A stretch of DNA of 64,000 nucleotides from Corinectria fuckeliana (lineage: Eukaryota; Ascomycota; Sordariomycetes; Hypocreales; Nectriaceae), in NCBI GenBank assembly GCA_019137255.1, contig WPDH01000247.1:104347-168346 (forward strand), read 5' to 3'. The notes below the pieces were generated by a model, which had not been told where the DNA came from, did not search any database, and saw only the letters and a list, made by a program, of their open reading frames with translations. Shown here in pieces: positions 21,349 through 33,280 of this stretch (position 1 is its first letter; every line of letters begins with the position of its first letter). Made by a program: the position numbers and the translations under genes.

Positions 21349-23174
21349 ATGTCTCAAGCAGTATCACACTTGCTGGCTTCGTGTGGGCTGAAACATTCGA
21401 GCACCATGGAATCTGTATCATCCTTTGGCGACAACGCCGTCCAGGCTATTACCTCGTTCCCGGCTCTTTCTACCGTTGTCGTACTGCTATTGGCAGTGTT
21501 GGTCTATCAATCATGCGTCAAGACGAGGGCACCAACACCAGCCCTTCCCGTGGTAGGCAAGCCGGGATCACACATTACCAAGAACGACATCGTGGAGGGT
21601 TCACGCAAAGTAAGCACACATGTCCAGCTGCTCTCCTCATCGACACCTGGCTGACCATGATCAAGTACCCTGACTCGCCCTTCATCCTCCCCATGTTCCC
21701 TCCCATCGTCGTGCTGCCCATCGGGATCCAGGATGAAGTCCGCAACCTGCCCGAGTCCCGCGTCTCCTTCACGCAGGAGCACCAGCGCAACTTCTTCGCC
21801 CAGTACACGGGCATTGGCGACCACCGGCCCGAGATGATCAAGGCCATCCGCATTGATCTCACCCGGCACATTGCCAGCACGCTCCCAGCCCTCCAGGAAG
21901 AAGTCCGCTTCGGCTTCGACAAGGAGTTCGGCGACTGCAAGGAATGGTCGCCGTTCCCAGTCTACCTCAAGGTGCTCCGAATCGTCGCCCTGATGAACGG
22001 TCGCATCTTCGTGGGACGTCCTCTGAGCCGCGAGGAGGAGTGGATTCAGTCCACCATCAGCTACACCATCGACTGTGTCAAGGCCCGCAACGCAATCCGC
22101 GAGCATCCCGTGTGGAAGCGCAGATTCGTCACCAGCAAGCTGCCCGAGATCCAGAAGCTCACCCACCATAGAACACGCGGCGGCGAGATGCTCGAGCCCA
22201 TCATGAATGCGCAGCTGTCGAAGCCGTCGTTCAAGGAGAAGCTCCATAACCCCGAGACTGGTGACGAAGAAGGCAACTTTATCGAATGGATCCTCAAGTA
22301 TACCCCCGACCACCTGCGGAACGATGCCGAGAACCTGGCTGTCAACCAGATGGTTTGTAAGTACACGTTGGCGCTGCTCGTCCTCTGCTGTGCGAGTGAC
22401 TAACTCTGTGTAAGTGTCTTTTGCTGCTATTCACACGAGCTCAATGGCTACTACTCACGCTATCCTCGACCTTGCCGCGAGGCGCGAGTACATCCAGCCC
22501 CTTCGTGACGAGATTGACCAAATCAGAGCCGCCGACGGAGAAGAAATTGATGGTGATGGCTACGTGAGACTCAAGAAGGAAAGCATCAACAAGCTCCGAA
22601 AACTGGACAGCTTCATGAAGGAAAGTCAGAGGTTTTCGCCTCCGATTTACAGTACGTCGGCCTAATTGAGCCATAACTTTTTATTTATTCTAACAACGGA
22701 ATAGCTTCCGGAACTCGCATCTGTACATCTGACCTGCACCTCTCCACCGGCCACACCCTCCCAAAGGGCACTCGCATCTGCTTCCCCTCCTTCGCGGTGC
22801 AGACCGACCCCAGGACGACCACGTTCTCGCCCGAGTACAACCCGCTTGGATACACGCCGCCGGACCAGTTCGACGGGCTGCGCTTCTACAAGCTGCGCAA
22901 CATGCCTGGAAAGGAGAGCCGCCATCAGTTCGCCACTGCTGGGCCGGAGTCGCTGACCTTCGGCTACGGCAACCACACGTGCCCTGGGCGGTTCTTTGCT
23001 AGCAATGAGATCAAGATTATCTTGGTGGAGCTCTTGATGAACTGGGAGTTTAGGCTCAAGGGCGATGTCGAGCTCAAGGGTGGTGCGGAGAAGAGGCCTC
23101 CGAATGTCGAGGTGGATCTCGTCATTACGCCTAACCCGATGGCTATGTTGGAGTTTAAGCGTAGAAGAGCTTAG
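21349..23174 (+). CDS. ascG: Cytochrome P450 (AscG-like)
   Basis: Exons 21349-21609, 21666-22356, 22415-22651 and 22705-23174 give 552 residues; an in-frame ATG at 21406 would give 533. An N-terminal membrane anchor (LSTVVVLLLAVLVY) is followed by a P450 fold with the haem loop FGYGNHTCPGRFFA. The oxygen-helix region reads SFAAIHTSS in place of AGxxT, as in the fungal P450 group used by many diterpene and meroterpenoid pathways. In ascochlorin biosynthesis AscG oxidises ilicicolin C in the final step. All junctions are in phase. The substrate is inferred from context. Confidence 0.82.
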
Positions 23175-23355
23175 TTTCGTGTAGAGTCTTTGCAATATGT
23201 TATTTTAAACAGGACGAATACTGCATGTACATGAGAACTCGTGGTTGGTTTGCCGGCGATTCTTCCTTTTCTAGCCTGGAACTTCTCTCTCAACCATCCA
23301 AGGTCGGAATGATGTAACTAAATCACAAGACTAAATCCCAACAAAAACGCAAGGC

Positions 23356-24985
23356 TTAAATATGAAATGTATTAATCATCCGCCTCAAATGCTGAGCCTT
23401 CTCCATCAAGCCCTGCTCCCGCTCCTGAATTTCAACAAACGCACGACCTAACAGCCCCCCCTCGTCTAGATTCTTATCCCCCAGCAACGACCTTTTCCAG
23501 CTCTCCATATTCACAGAATGGATCTCTTCACCTTGCTTACTCGCAACACCCTCGTTGTCTACCTCGTCCACCGCAAACGCCCTGTGCACGCGCCCGAGGA
23601 GATACGTCACGGTGTGGATCAGAAGAGACGCCTTCAGCAGCGAGTTGACGGTGCCGGCATTGACGTCTGACGGGTGTGGCGAGTTCTTGTGCTCTGAGTA
23701 TAGACAGTCGATGGCGACTTCGAAGGAATGCAGCAGTTGTGTGTAGCATCCTAGCAGGAGGAAGATCACTGCGGACTCTGGGATGCACGGGGCGGACAGC
23801 GAAGATGCAGTGGTCGTCAAAGTGTCGACAGTCCCTGTGGTTGAGTCGACGGTGCCATCGTCATTGCAGTCATCAACCGTGGTCATGTCCACATCCGAAG
23901 ACGCGGTGGAAGACCGTGGCCTGCTTATCAAACGCGGCAGGCTTTGTCGTGCAATGTCGATCAGTTCTCCAGAAAAGTCAACGATGTCCTTTACGATTTG
24001 ATGTCCAGTTGGAGTTTCCGCTTCAGCAGGGGCGTTGGCGGGCTCGTTTGATCTGTGCTTTTCCGACGATCGAATGATCTTGGCGCTGAGGTCCGACAGC
24101 TTCAGAACGCTTGCGGTTCGAGACAAGTCCGACGTCAATCCGTGAGGCGAACTGGGGGTCTTCTTGGACTCATATTTCACACCCTGCGGCTCGGCTTGAA
24201 ATATGTTGGCGAAGATGTCCTCTTCTTTGTTGTCTAGCCCAGGTATGCCCCCGCCGAGATGATACATCTCTGTTGACTCGGGCGTGAAGTGAAAGGTCGG
24301 CAGGTCGAGATCCAGATTAATGTCCTGTAGGAAGGGTTCGTACAATGCCTAGAATAGTCTAGTTAGCGTAGTGCGCGGAGAAGCGTGGAGTAGCATCCAC
24401 AAACATATCGTGACATACCGGTTCTGTCGCAGGGAAGCACGCTGGGTCAGTGCTGAACGTTCCACTGGGCCAAGCATGTTGAGACGGCCACACAGCTGCA
24501 GCAGGGTCGACTTCATTGTCATCAGAGACTGCTGAAGTGCCCTTGAGAGAGAGCTGTGGCACTGGCGTCATGGAAGGACTTCTGGTGGTGGACGTTAAGT
24601 TCTCGGCATCACATATCTGCAGCCGATCTTCCGTGTCGGGAGGTGTGAGCTGGCCCTGCTGGAGAGACGAGTCCGGCCCCAAGCCAAACACGTGGATGAG
24701 ACCGCCTTCAAAGGCCGAATTCTCTGAATCTTGACGATGCCGAAGATGGTGATGCTTAGGCCCTCCCTCTACGCCTGGCGCTGGAGATGCGGCTTTCCGC
24801 TTGGCAGGCCGACCGACCTTGCCGCGCTTGCTGACGATGCACTGCGCCCCGGCCTTACGACACCGAGAACACGGCTCATCGGAGTTTCTGTCAGACTCGC
24901 TCCGAGGACACCGGAGTTTTTGAGCGTGGCAACGGTTGCAGGCAAGCCGCAGAGGCTTCTCGGATGCCAACGAAGTGGAGCTCAT
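23356..24985 (-). CDS. ascR: AflR-type Zn2Cys6 transcription factor (probable cluster regulator)
   Basis: Exons 24985-24419 and 24348-23356 give 519 residues. The zinc cluster CX2CX6CX12CX2CX6C covers residues 16-49, followed by a basic RGKVGRPAKRK stretch. The C-terminal half resembles the AflR regulatory domain (ESAVIFLLLGCYTQLLHSFEVAI). The start at 24985 puts the zinc cluster near the N-terminus as in the family; an in-frame upstream ATG at 25114 is less likely. It is convergent with the ascG-like P450. Control of the cluster is inferred from position and family. Confidence 0.8.
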
Positions 24986-26645
24986 GGTCAAGATCTGCGA
25001 ACCTGCCACTACGACCTTGTCACTCGACGGGATCGCCACTGCAGCAGTGCAAAAGTACGGCGCCTTATATATATTAACTGCCCTATATGATACCGACTTC
25101 AGCTTCATTGCCACAGGCTGTGACGTACCTCTGCGCCGGGCGGCACAGAAGGACCAAGGTCATTTATCCCGTGCGGGTCTTCCTTTGATGGCTGGCAAGA
25201 GTCAAGACAGGCCCATGAGGCATGCATTAGGGTGACAAGATAGATCCAGGATACATCCCGGGTGGATTCATTGGACGGATACCATCCCGACGATCTAGTC
25301 TAACGTTGAAAGGGGAGACTCGTATTACGATAGTGGGGATGGCTTGCTGACCTTACCACTGCAGGATGGATGCGGAAACCGCTGCAGGAGCCGAGAATAT
25401 CTGAATGCGTGCTTGGATAAGGTGAAAGTCTGCCCTGTTAAAACAGACCCTGGTAACCGACCCGAAGTCCGTCCTAGGCTAAGATCAGGACAAGCAACTA
25501 GCTCTTACAGATGCCGCTAGAACGACGTCTTTTGCAAGGAAGCCGCAATGCATTTGGTTCGACGATCGCTGATCGACAGTGAGAGATGTCTAAAGCTAAA
25601 TCATCACGTTATCGGTCCGAGGCCGCCGTAACGGCTCAAATCACCATCCGTATACAGAAGATTATGCTGCGGTTGCCAGCGAAGTATCCACAGCGGGTGG
25701 TAGGCCGACAGGGGGGGGGGGGCTCGGGAAAAGGAGCCGGAGAAAGGATCTACGCCTCGAGGCTAGCTGCGACGAGTTTTGATCGTTTGCTATTCGTGGT
25801 AGAGTATGGATCTGCTTTGATATCATGTGAACACTGTCTCAGTGTACGCCACTAACACGGTGGGAGAATCAAATCACGGTCAACAGTTAGGCCGAGACAG
25901 ATAGCTCCTGCAGTAAGATCGACGACATGCACAGCAAGGTCAGAGGATATAAGACTGTCACCTCGTTATCCGAGCGTATGATTCGTCGAGTCGGGGCTTA
26001 TGCACCTGCTGTGGTAATGCCCAAGCCCCTAAGAGCTAAGTCAACCTGCGCTCTTATCACCCAACGGCCTATGGAGGCTCTCATCTCTTTGACGCAGCGG
26101 GCTTACCCTTGCCGCCACGTCCAACGCGTGTCAGACGTCCCGCGACCAGTTAAGGTCAAGTGCGGGCGGGATAATGCCAAGATGTCAGCAAATATGGGCT
26201 GCAAGACACGTAGATACGACAGAGGCCATCCAAGCCTAGACCGCGTCTCCCCCACGGACCTCGTTGCTCAGCCATTTACTACGTGCCTAGTATTTACGCA
26301 TAGCCCAGATAACGGATCAAGCGAGGACACCAGTGAGCACTATCGTCGAGTGCCGGAGAATACAGTGTGTGTCTCGGCATATGAGTGCCGTGGCACGGTG
26401 TAAGCTCCGACCGTCCTAGTTTGCAATTCTGAATGCCTCATTGGGAAATTTATCAGAAGTTTAGATTCGATGATCTAGTCTAATCAGCTACGCGAAGGAG
26501 AAATACGTAACCAATAAGCTCTAGACTATGGCCAATCAATCTGCCGCACGCTACTCTGCCGTTCGGAAACAGAGACGCCTCAACGGGCATTCATTCAGAC
26601 ATAAATCTAGGTGATAGCGTCGAGATCATGATAGAGGCTCTGACT
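24986..26645. other. Intergenic between regulator and acyltransferase
   Basis: These 1.7 kb include the regulator promoter and a run of about ten G near 25712. A 158-codon plus-strand frame at 25927-26403 has no recognisable domain and is not called. Confidence 0.4.
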
Positions 26646-28313
26646 CTACAAAAGTGTCTCAATATATAGCGCCCATTTCTTGAGAAGATCCCTAACTTCG
26701 TCTTCCTCGTGTCGCCCGTTGCTGAAGGTGATGCAAAGCGTCAGCTCGTCATTCCAAGAATGTGAGCGGCAAGACCTATAGATGTCCAATTAGCCACGTT
26801 GAACAATAGGCGATTTCAAGACTAAAAGGGAGCAACAAGAAAATAACACATACAGCTTGGGTGTGCTCTCATCCGTGGCAAGCTGGTACCGGTCAAGGAC
26901 TAGTTTCAACTCCTCGCCCTCATAGACGCCATCAAACTGGTTGCTTCCCGCTGGATCGGAAACGTAGTTGATGTCAAGACCCAGCTTAGATGGCGGACTG
27001 TTTATAGCGGCTCTGCGAGGAAATGGTAAGTGCTGTTTTCTCGGGAGGATGATATTATGGCGACTCACAAAACACCTTGAATGATGAACCCGGTGGCTGC
27101 TCTTCGCAACTCACCCGCAGCTGCGACGTCTTTCCGCTCTGCAGCAGTGACCCACGCTGTGTGAATATATCGAGCAACGGCCCAAAAGCGCTCGCCGGAT
27201 GCTTCTTCGGTTGGCTGAAGGACACTAGTCGGTATCGCCATCATCTCCGGGCCCACGGCAGCTCCAACGAACCTATTGCGCTGGCCCCAGGGCTCGTTCA
27301 AGTTCCGTGTCCGCAGATCAAACGCCGACAGGACGGTGCAGGCTTCTTCCTCGGTGGGTTTTACTTCATCGTACAGCGCGAGCACTAGGGCGGCTTGGAC
27401 AGTGGCAGTCAGTCTTACGTCGTTTTCTCGAGCCGCCGCTAGTAGGCGAGGGAGGAAATTCACGCCTTGGAATGTGTGCGCTAGCAAGGTTGTCCCAGGT
27501 CTTACACCTTTTGCTGTGGCCTTGGAGAGAGGGGGAAGAGAGATCTGGCATTGTTGTTAGCCCTTGTTGAGTTCTTGGCTGTTCTACAACTCATAGTGAG
27601 GAGCTGCTAATAATACCTGCCTTTTTTGGCATCTCTGTTAATGACTTGATCACCTCGTCAGAGATGACAGCAATGTCTATGGCTGCAGGGCTCAGCCTGT
27701 CAACTTCCTCCCCCCAGGCGTAAGATGTGTCGAGGCTCGGTCGCGCCAGACTGATCATGACTTCGTTCATCATGGATCTTAGTCCAGCACCGTCTGAGAG
27801 ACCATGATGCACGTGAATAAGTAGGTCAAACTGGGTGATCTGGGCCTCGCTGGACTGCTCCGGGCTCAGGATAAGATAGAGCAGGGCACAGTCTCCGTCC
27901 TCGGAGGGTAAAATGGCCTCACGACTCAGTTTATCGTGTAGCTTAATCCAGCCACCGCCAGACTGAACGACCTTCACTGTGCGTGAAGCCCATTCAGTCA
28001 CATCAGCTGCTTGCTCGACTTTGTAGACCATCTTCTTACTGTCCTTGATTTGACAAGCAACCGTGGGATGAGCCCATCGCGTATGAGTGAATGCCTGCAC
28101 AACACGCCTCTGAAGATCGGTTGCGGTGAGCCCTGCAGAAAACTCAGCGGAATGCTGCACCGAAACTGTGAGGCCGAGATACGGGCAGTTGTGACCAAGG
28201 GCATACTCATTGAGCATAGACAGCATAAACTCTGGCATGGCCAACGACCGCGAGTAAGATGTTGGCGAAGACGTGGACTTCGTCCATGGGTGAAACGTAG
28301 GGCGAGAAGACAT
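26646..28313 (-). CDS. Condensation-domain-like O-acyltransferase, possibly frameshifted
   Basis: Exons on the minus strand are 28313-27617, 27544-27069, 27012-26854 and 26775-26646, about 486 residues. HHGLSDG near residue 175 matches the HHxxxDG catalytic motif of CoA-dependent acyl- and acetyltransferases of the condensation superfamily. Exons 2-4 join in phase. Exon 1 ends after an A6 run and is one base out against exon 2. Five A would give PKRQ running straight into ISLPPLS. So a one-base insertion, a sequence error, or use of another donor (for example GAG|GTGATC upstream) must be considered. It is divergent from the P450 at 28784. It may acylate a hydroxyl on the meroterpenoid; that is inference. 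Confidence 0.7.
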
Positions 28314-28783
28314 TTTGACGGTAGCCAAGAGAGCTTGACGTTTGCGTGTGTAGAGATGTTGCGACAAAGTTTTATGTACGATGTGTTGGTCGTGGATGGA
28401 TCTCGCCTCCGCAGCTTTTCCGAGTCAGAGACAATATACTACAACTACGTGATACCCAATCTGGTATTAGCAGCTGGAAGGATGAATGCATTGTTTCGGT
28501 GAGTTGCGGGGAACTTCGGACTGTACGCCTGTGGGTTCGGGTTATTCGCCGAATGCGAACCCAGAATTAACGGGGTCTGACTCGGCGAATATCCCGTTGA
28601 TAGTTAGGACAGATCATAAACCATACCAGCATGGTATTGTAGCCTAACTGTGATGGCGGCACTCTAGAGCGTACCTTCAAGTGCCAGAAAACCTGTAATT
28701 GAATTGCTTTAATTTGCCAAGTGATGGAAGTCCGCCGGTAGCTTTTTGGCATCTGTGCCTCGCGATCCTTTCTGCGTACCAAG
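28314..28783. promoter_or_regulatory. Shared promoter between acyltransferase and third P450
   Basis: A 470-base divergent region. TCGGAC occurs at 28516-28521, as in the two other divergent cluster promoters. A near-palindromic TTCGCCGAATGCGAA lies near 28545. Confidence 0.4.
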
Positions 28784-30459
28784 ATGGCGATCACTCATAC
28801 TCTTTTGGAAGGATCTGGTCTTTTCCGACACATGTTGATTTATTCAGTCATACTTTTTATTGCTTCCTACGTGCGGAGTTGGTATACCTCCTCCAAGCGG
28901 TGCTCGTCTAATGGCTGCCTCCCGCCTCCGGCTTATCCGCACCGCGACGGGATCCTCGGGCTCATACACCTCCGCAGCCTGATACAGGCCAGGAGGGAAA
29001 AGCGACTTCCTACTGCCTTCACCTCCATCTTTGCCGACACAGGCTCTGGCGTCTACACAGTTACGTACTCTACGTTCGGTAGCAAGACATACTGGACGAT
29101 AGACCCCGACAACATCAAGACAGTGCTGTCGTCGGGCTTCAAGGACTGGGGCTTGCCGTCTGCACGCGTGGCTGCGTTCGCGGCATGTTGGGGCGGAGGC
29201 ATCTTCGGCGCCGATGGCCCCGAGTGGGAACATTCACGCGCCATGCTCCGGCCAAGCTTCAGCCGCAGGCAGGGCCAGGACACGGACATGTTGGAGAGGC
29301 ATGTACAGAACCTGCTCGCCATTATTCCGGACGCCCAGACAGTGGACTTGGCCGAGCTGTTCCCCCTGCTTACCATGGATATCGCCACGGAGCTGCTCTT
29401 TGGCGAAAGTGCAGGATGCTTGGATCCGGCAAAGTCAGCCCAAGGGATGGAGTTTACCTCTGCGTTCAACTACGTTATGCAGAAGATGTCTGTTCAAGTC
29501 AGCTTGCCGATCTTGGCCAAGATCCCTGACCGGAAGCTGAAGTCCTGTGTCAAGTACATCAATGACTTTACCGATTCCTTCGTCACCCGAGCCCTGTGCT
29601 TTCGTGACGAGATGTCAAAAACTCCGAAGATCGATACGAAAGCCGACGATGCAGCCCGTAGCGAGAAATACGTCTTTCTAGACGAGCTAGCTAAAGGTGA
29701 CTACTCGCCACAACGTCTTCGAGCTGAGCTGCTCAGTGTTATGGTGGCTGGCCGGGACACGACTGCCTCGCTTCTGAGTATCATTTGGTGGCACCTTGCA
29801 AGGCGTCCTGATATCGTGAAAAAGCTGCGCCAAGAGATTGCTCCGCTGGGGTCGAAGCCACCAACCCCGAACGAGCTGAAGAGCATGACATATTTGAGGG
29901 ATGTTATTAATGAAGGTACCTGAGACACTGCCAAGTTGTTTTGAGAAGATACGTTAACTCGCGCCTTTTAGTTCTACGCCTTTACCCCATCAACCCCATC
30001 AATTCTCGGGTCGCTATACGAGACACCACTCTACCCAGAGGTGGTGGAAAGGACGGCCTTTCACCTGTCTTCGTTTGCAAGGGCCAGAGGCTCATTTTCA
30101 GCTCATCAGCGTTGCATCGTCGGAAAGACATCTACGGCCAAGACGCCATGCAACTGCGACCAGAGCGGTGGGACAATCTTCGCCACTCAACGTAAGTACC
30201 TGCGCAAAGAAGAATCTCCTTTGGAGCCTAGGCACTAAACTAGGACCTCAGCTGGGAGTACATTCCATTTGGCGGAGGACCGAGAGTCTGCATCGGTCAG
30301 CAGCTCGCCCAGACCGAAGCGGCTTATACGACTGTACGTATGCTTCAAGAGTTTGGGCATGTCGAGCCCAGGAGTGAGGGGTTGTTTCAAGAGGGGTTCG
30401 CAATGGCTCTTAGCAGTGGTGATGGCTGTAGAGTGAGTCTGAGTAGTACTAGTCAATGA
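28784..30459 (+). CDS. Cytochrome P450, CYP52-like
   Basis: Exons 28784-29915, 29972-30191 and 30252-30459 give 519 residues. It has an N-terminal membrane anchor, AGRDTTAS (oxygen helix), LRLYP after the ExxR helix, and the haem loop FGGGPRVCIGQQLA typical of CYP52/CYP63-type terminal-carbon hydroxylases. This class hydroxylates long chains, so hydroxylation of a terpenoid side chain is plausible. It is paired head-to-head with an acyltransferase and lies next to the ascochlorin-like set. In ascofuranone producers a separate P450 (AscH) hydroxylates ilicicolin A epoxide; whether this is its equivalent cannot be told from sequence alone. Confidence 0.82.
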
Positions 30460-31840
30460 GGAAGAATATCACAGTTCAAGGACTCCCGCGGTTCAAAGCA
30501 CTACCGGTGAGAGCTGTGACGATATTTTCCTCTCAAAGATATAGCCATCGTGGACTTGTATATACAGGAAGCCATGGCAGTTTACTCAGTGCTCTCGTCC
30601 TAAATCTTAACAGGGGTAAATACTGTCCCCCAGACAGCGCTGATGACCCGTACTAAGCTCAATGTCAGCACTCAGCCAACACTCAAGAGGTCGATGGAAA
30701 GGGTTGCAAACGGTACTTCCGCTGTACTCTCACTCTCCTGATCAGGTGCATGGGTTTCGAATGATGGGCTGCGTTGCCGTGGCTTGTATGCTATCCTGCT
30801 GCTATCGTATTTCGGGATCATCTAGATCATCGTCATCGCCTTAGATCATCATCATCGCAGCCTCAGGACGTATTCGGTCTGAAAACTGTACCGTAACCCA
30901 CAGGTGGCCTGACCTCATAAGGATCATCGTGATCCTAGCCCCACGAATGACGAAGGCAGCGAGCTTTCTTCCTTCTTCGATGGATTTCCTAGAAGCCCAA
31001 AATTGATGTATTTAGACCCTCAATTCGTCCCTCTTTAAGCTAGGAAATCAAGAGCTTTTCAACTATCAATTCAACCCTCAGGTTTGCAACAGCTGCTGTT
31101 TCCAGACCTGGACTCTTCTGCGGGCGTAAAGTCAAGCCGAGACTCCCAGCTAAAGTTTCTCAAGTGCTGATGAGCAGACAGCAACACACTTGCCGTTGAA
31201 CAAGACCAATTTGCACAAGCATCAGATACGTCGGTATGCAGAGTTCTGTCGCTCCTGGACAGCCTGTGAAGGATCAACAGCGGCCGTGAGACACTCGTCC
31301 ACTGCGGTAGACGGATACCGTGTACTCTAGGCTCAAATTTATCTCCAGTAGGAAGCCATATAAAAGGTACAGCGCTTGTCTTCTTGCCGTGTTTTGGAAG
31401 TCGAATATATTTAAGTCAGAGGGGCTTGTGTGTTAACAAGCCATAGGACAGGCCTTGATGCAGACTCTCTTCCGGCAGACGGTCTAGGAAACTAGATGAA
31501 GGCACGATTGTATGCAAGTTTCAAGCGTTGTAGAGAGAGTGTTTTGAGTGTTATTCTGTTTAAGCAGAAATCAGCGAATAGGGCATTTAGGTCATCAACG
31601 CCTTGCTAACATGTTCGGCTGATTGGCTCGGAGGCTTACGGCATTATATGGAACTACTATGAGGGACTACTACTGTGAAAATGGTCCTACAGTCTCAGAC
31701 TTGGAGATTGAATCTCTTATACTATATCAGTGACTTCACTACTAGCCCGTGCCTGATCGGCTCCGCTATAGTCACCACCTCCATACAGCATCACTTTGCT
31801 ATCTACTTATGTAGCTAGCCACCGTCAGAGAAGCACTGGA
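30460..31840. other. Gene-poor interval
   Basis: These 1.4 kb have no supported gene. An imperfect ATC/GAT trinucleotide run lies at about 30820-30858. It separates the P450/acyltransferase pair from unrelated genes. Confidence 0.45.
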
Positions 31841-32770
31841 CTATACATTCTTCTTTATAATCAACAAGGTCCCCTCTGCTGTCCCCTTTACCCTCTCCTT
31901 CCCCTCCTCAACTCCCGCTTCATGCAGCAACCGAGCAATCTCCCGCCGAAGCATCTTGAGCACATCGCGCTCGGTACCGACGAGCTCTGGATGTGCCTGG
32001 TGCCACCGCGTCTGCGGACTCCCAGTTGCCGCCATCTTCTCAAACATGTCCAAGTCGACCTCCGGCTCGCCTGTGAAGAAGACCTCGCCGGCGTCCCAGT
32101 CTTTGCGGAAGAACGTCTTCTCGTCGAACTCTTTTAGAGGCTCCGTAAGCGTCCAAGGCAGAGGCAGCGTCGAGTAGCGGCTCCGAGTGAGGAGGTTTCC
32201 GGGTTCGTAGTACTGTAGCAGATGGCGCTCGTGGTGCCGGTCTATGGCAGCTTGGATAGCGGCCGCGTTGGGCATGGACGGGTGCGCGTGGACGTCGCCG
32301 GAAGTCCACAGTGCCACGGTGCCGCCGGGCTTGAGGACGCGGGCTGCGCTGGGCCAGAAACCAGCCATGTCGAACCAGTGGGCGGCGTTGGAGGCGGTGA
32401 TGAGGTCCACGGAAGCGTCCGGTATAGACGGCGAGAGAGATCTTCCCAGGTCCTCGGCGGTGGAAATATCGAAGCGGACCGGCTCAGAGGTAAACGTGAT
32501 GCCGCCGAGCGAGCGGGCGGTGGCGATCATGCCTTGAGACGGGTCGAGGCCAACGGCATGGGCGAATTGCGGAGCGAGCGCGCGGGCGGCGAGGCCAGGA
32601 CCACAGCCAACATCGAGGAGAGTGTTCAGTTGGCCGCCAGAAGATGTGTGGTGGTCCAGCACTGCTTTGTACAGGCTTGGGTGGTAGTCGCGGCGGACTT
32701 TGGCGTAGTTATTGCCTTGCTCGGTGTTGTAGGAGCTGAACGTTTTCTCTGCTGTTGACGATTGAGACAT
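31841..32770 (-). CDS. SAM-dependent methyltransferase (trans-aconitate methyltransferase / Crg1-like)
   Basis: A single-exon, 309-residue protein. LLDVGCGPG at residues 51-59 is SAM-binding motif I; GLDPSQGM and the following VLKPGGTVALW are motifs II and III of the class I fold. The start at 32770 matches family length; an in-frame ATG at 32911 would add 47 residues of low conservation. Substrate unknown. It is divergent from a Zn2Cys6 regulator and could be its target. Confidence 0.8.
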   Translation of the reverse strand: MSQSSTAEKTFSSYNTEQGNNYAKVRRDYHPSLYKAVLDHHTSSGGQLNTLLDVGCGPGLAARALAPQFAHAVGLDPSQGMIATARSLGGITFTSEPVRFDISTAEDLGRSLSPSIPDASVDLITASNAAHWFDMAGFWPSAARVLKPGGTVALWTSGDVHAHPSMPNAAAIQAAIDRHHERHLLQYYEPGNLLTRSRYSTLPLPWTLTEPLKEFDEKTFFRKDWDAGEVFFTGEPEVDLDMFEKMAATGSPQTRWHQAHPELVGTERDVLKMLRREIARLLHEAGVEEGKERVKGTAEGTLLIIKKNV

Positions 32771-33280
32771 GGTGCTGTCAGAACTGATGATCTCTTGTGA
32801 AGTTGGTCTTGTGATGAAGTCCAAGATATACAAGGCCCGTGGAAAAAGAGAAAGCCTTGATGTCGACAAGACCGGATGACGTCCAGCGTCTTGACTTATA
32901 TGCTGGGACATCTCGAGTTAAACTCCGTATTCTCCGATGAGACGAAACCGGCCAATGACAGCAACGCCTCTTTCAACCGCACTATCCCTTTTACAGGGGA
33001 AGAGTGCGAACTCCGGGCATCCAGACTCGGTCCAACCTTGCGCCGATCTCCACTCCAGACCTCCACAGCGAATCCGCATCTTGGACAGGCTAAGAACGGC
33101 ACCTCTATCCGTGAATCGGCTTTGCACGACATCTTCCGTCACGAAACCCATCCATCGGAGACGGACTTCACCCCATATTACCCGTCTGAAGTACGCTTGC
33201 ACGTGGGAGTCTTCGAGCAACCCTTCGACTACCGATGACGCAAACACGCCGCATGGGCATTCTCATGCGGCGACAGCACG
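32771..33280. promoter_or_regulatory. Divergent promoter: methyltransferase / Zn2Cys6 regulator
   Basis: Overlapping frames on both strands in these 510 bases lack domains and are treated as chance. The region should hold both promoters. Confidence 0.4.

Noticed and set aside
25705..25725. Run of about ten G
   Set aside because: Simple homopolymer; a quadruplex or a sequencing artefact are both possible but nothing supports a role.
25927..26403. 158-codon plus-strand frame between the AflR-type regulator and the acyltransferase
   Set aside because: No recognisable domain, no splice partners, no codon-level coding character; treated as chance.
30820..30858. ATC/GAT trinucleotide run
   Set aside because: Short imperfect microsatellite with no sign of function.
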